Source: Planctomycetota bacterium (GTDB lineage: Bacteria > Planctomycetota > Planctomycetia > Gemmatales > Gemmataceae). From it: a DNA stretch of 6,007 nucleotides. Location: contig JACQFG010000301.1 in assembly GCA_016200155.1 (NCBI GenBank), forward strand, positions 1 to 6,007, in the 5' to 3' direction. Under the pieces are notes generated by a model, which made no database searches, was not told where the DNA came from, and saw nothing but the letters and a program-made list of their open reading frames with translations. Positions 5,324 to 6,007 of the stretch are shown piece by piece (the stretch's first letter is position 1; each line of letters begins with the position of its first letter). Made by a program: the position numbers and the translations under genes.

Positions 5324-5414
5324 CAAACGCCTGGAAAACCCCTCACCGCATTGACCTGCCCCGGCGTTTGCGAGACGCGTAAGACTGACAACACGTACTC
5401 AAGGAAGCATTGTC

Positions 5415-5738
5415 ATGATCGTCGTATGGCTTGGCTGGGGACCGCTGGCCCTGGTGGTTTTGTTTCCGCCGTTGCTATTGGTAAGTTTTCTGATTGGTTA
5501 CAATCCAATGATTGCGATCGTTGCCGCAGCAGCAAGCTTACTTCTCGGTGGAATTCTGTGCTGGTTTCTCGGGAGAAAATTGAATCGCGGTTCAGGCTAC
5601 CACACGTTGTACTTCATTCCACTGGAGAAATGGGGAGTGATATTCATTCTCTTGGGCGTTAATGCGCTTGGTTGCCTAGCAGTTCTATTTTTGGCGGCAG
5701 GCGTCTTCTGGATATTGAAAGCATCGCGAGCAATGTGA
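5415..5738 (+). CDS. Small polytopic inner-membrane protein, unknown function
   Basis: The 107-residue product is mostly hydrophobic. Likely membrane segments are about 5-28, 31-53 and 72-102, with a basic loop GRKLNRGSGYHTLYFIPLEKWG (split around residues 54-75) between the second and third. The HTLYFIP-x-x-x-WG motif recalls small conserved membrane proteins I associate with planctomycetes, but this is from memory. AAGGAAG at 5401-5407 lies 7 nt before ATG 5415 and supports the start. Third codon positions carry visibly more A and T than in the neighbouring genes (ATT, GTT, TTA are frequent), which could reflect low expression, membrane amino acids or foreign origin. It stands alone on the plus strand, divergent from the HEAT-like gene. 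Confidence 0.8.
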   Translation: MIVVWLGWGPLALVVLFPPLLLVSFLIGYNPMIAIVAAAASLLLGGILCWFLGRKLNRGSGYHTLYFIPLEKWGVIFILLGVNALGCLAVLFLAAGVFWILKASRAM

Positions 5739-5841
5739 TAACAACGACGTCCTTAGGCATCGATTCGTGTACTTCAAGCTACAGGCGGATTTTCTCGATG
5801 CACAGATTTGCCGCAGGAAAAGGATGACGCGGATGTGAAAT
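5739..5841. other. Non-coding stretch after membrane gene
   Basis: No terminator hairpin with a T run and no supported gene was found here. AGGA (5815-5818) precedes ATG 5824, but that frame stops after four codons at TGA 5836-5838. Confidence 0.45.
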
Positions 5842-6007
5842 GATCACGACGACGACTCCGGCCGTGCACCGCAAATCCATGCAAACACGACCAACCTTGG
5901 CAAATTCGCACTCATCGGGGCAGCCTCGGGCGCCTTTCTTGGTGCATCCTCCGTTTGCTTGTCGGTGCCTTCCGACTTTACTTTTTTTCCTTACTTTGAC
6001 CTCTTTC
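5842..6007 (+). CDS. Possible truncated membrane-protein gene running off the right edge
   Basis: From 5842 the plus strand is open to the window end in the same frame as ATG 5824 (separated from it by TGA 5836-5838). It encodes an acidic start (DHDDDSGRAPQ), then NLGKFALIGAASGAFLGA and further hydrophobic residues, which looks like a cytoplasmic tail entering a membrane segment. No ATG, GTG or TTG start exists in this frame between the stop and the hydrophobic part. The overlapping frame from ATG 5840 (MITTTTPAVHRK) is also open to the edge and has a weak GGATG site upstream, so it is the main competitor. Either one frame is real, or a start has been lost by mutation or sequence error. Confidence 0.3.

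Larger units (their letters stand above)
5130..5414. other. Divergent intergenic region
   Basis: This 285-bp gap separates the minus-strand HEAT-like gene from the plus-strand membrane gene, so it should hold promoters for both. Near the HEAT side lies a repeat cluster (5144-5176). In the middle, GGTGAG (5264-5269) and CTCACC (5291-5296) are inverted, and a competing pair TGAGA (5278-5282) / TCTCA (5290-5294) shares the right arm. Near the membrane gene, GCGTTT (5364-5369) and AGACGC (5373-5378) form a short stem. No convincing coding frame with a ribosome binding site was found. Confidence 0.6.

Noticed and set aside
1..6007. tRNA, rRNA, CRISPR array, insertion sequence or transposase
   Set aside because: No tRNA-like cloverleaf, regularly spaced repeats, transposase domain or terminal inverted repeats with target duplications were seen; the only long repeat is the 22-bp leader element.

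Overview
The window is high-GC bacterial DNA. Strong Shine-Dalgarno sites, several small exported proteins of unknown function, a HEAT-repeat protein and GC-rich palindromic elements of the GCGGGCGCTAAACG type suggest a planctomycete, possibly of the Gemmataceae. That placement comes from overall style and memory of the group, not from a marker gene, so it is moderate at best.

Layout. Positions 1-631 hold the 3' end of one small gene and a complete second gene, both on the plus strand. Their products share a C-terminal motif pattern and look like tandem paralogues; neither has a recognisable function. Positions 632-777 are a leader region containing a 50-nt imperfect hairpin just upstream of the next ribosome binding site. 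Positions 778-4253 are four plus-strand genes that read as one cluster: an NAD(P)-dependent aldehyde dehydrogenase of the succinate-semialdehyde dehydrogenase type, an exported GyrI-like ligand-binding protein, the FAD subunit of a molybdenum hydroxylase (CoxM type) and its two-[2Fe-2S] subunit (CoxS type). The last gene is preceded by a perfect 16-bp palindrome that shares a 22-bp identical segment with the hairpin before the aldehyde dehydrogenase. Positions 4275-5129 (minus strand, convergent) encode an exported HEAT-repeat-like protein. After a 285-bp divergent intergenic region with an operator-like repeat cluster, positions 5415-5738 encode a small polytopic membrane protein with a more A/T-rich codon choice. 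The last 269 bp hold no secure gene, but a hydrophobic reading frame runs off the right edge.

How the genes may work together. CoxM- and CoxS-type subunits normally carry electrons from a molybdopterin large subunit (CoxL/XdhA type) that oxidises an aldehyde, purine, CO or aromatic substrate. No large subunit is present here, and the cluster ends against a convergent gene, so the catalytic partner must be encoded elsewhere. The aldehyde dehydrogenase in the same cluster suggests oxidation of an aldehyde or semialdehyde intermediate, but the substrate cannot be read from this window. The most unusual feature is the pair of palindromic leader elements placed directly before the ribosome binding sites of the aldehyde dehydrogenase and the Fe-S subunit. 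No convincing new multi-gene system is visible.
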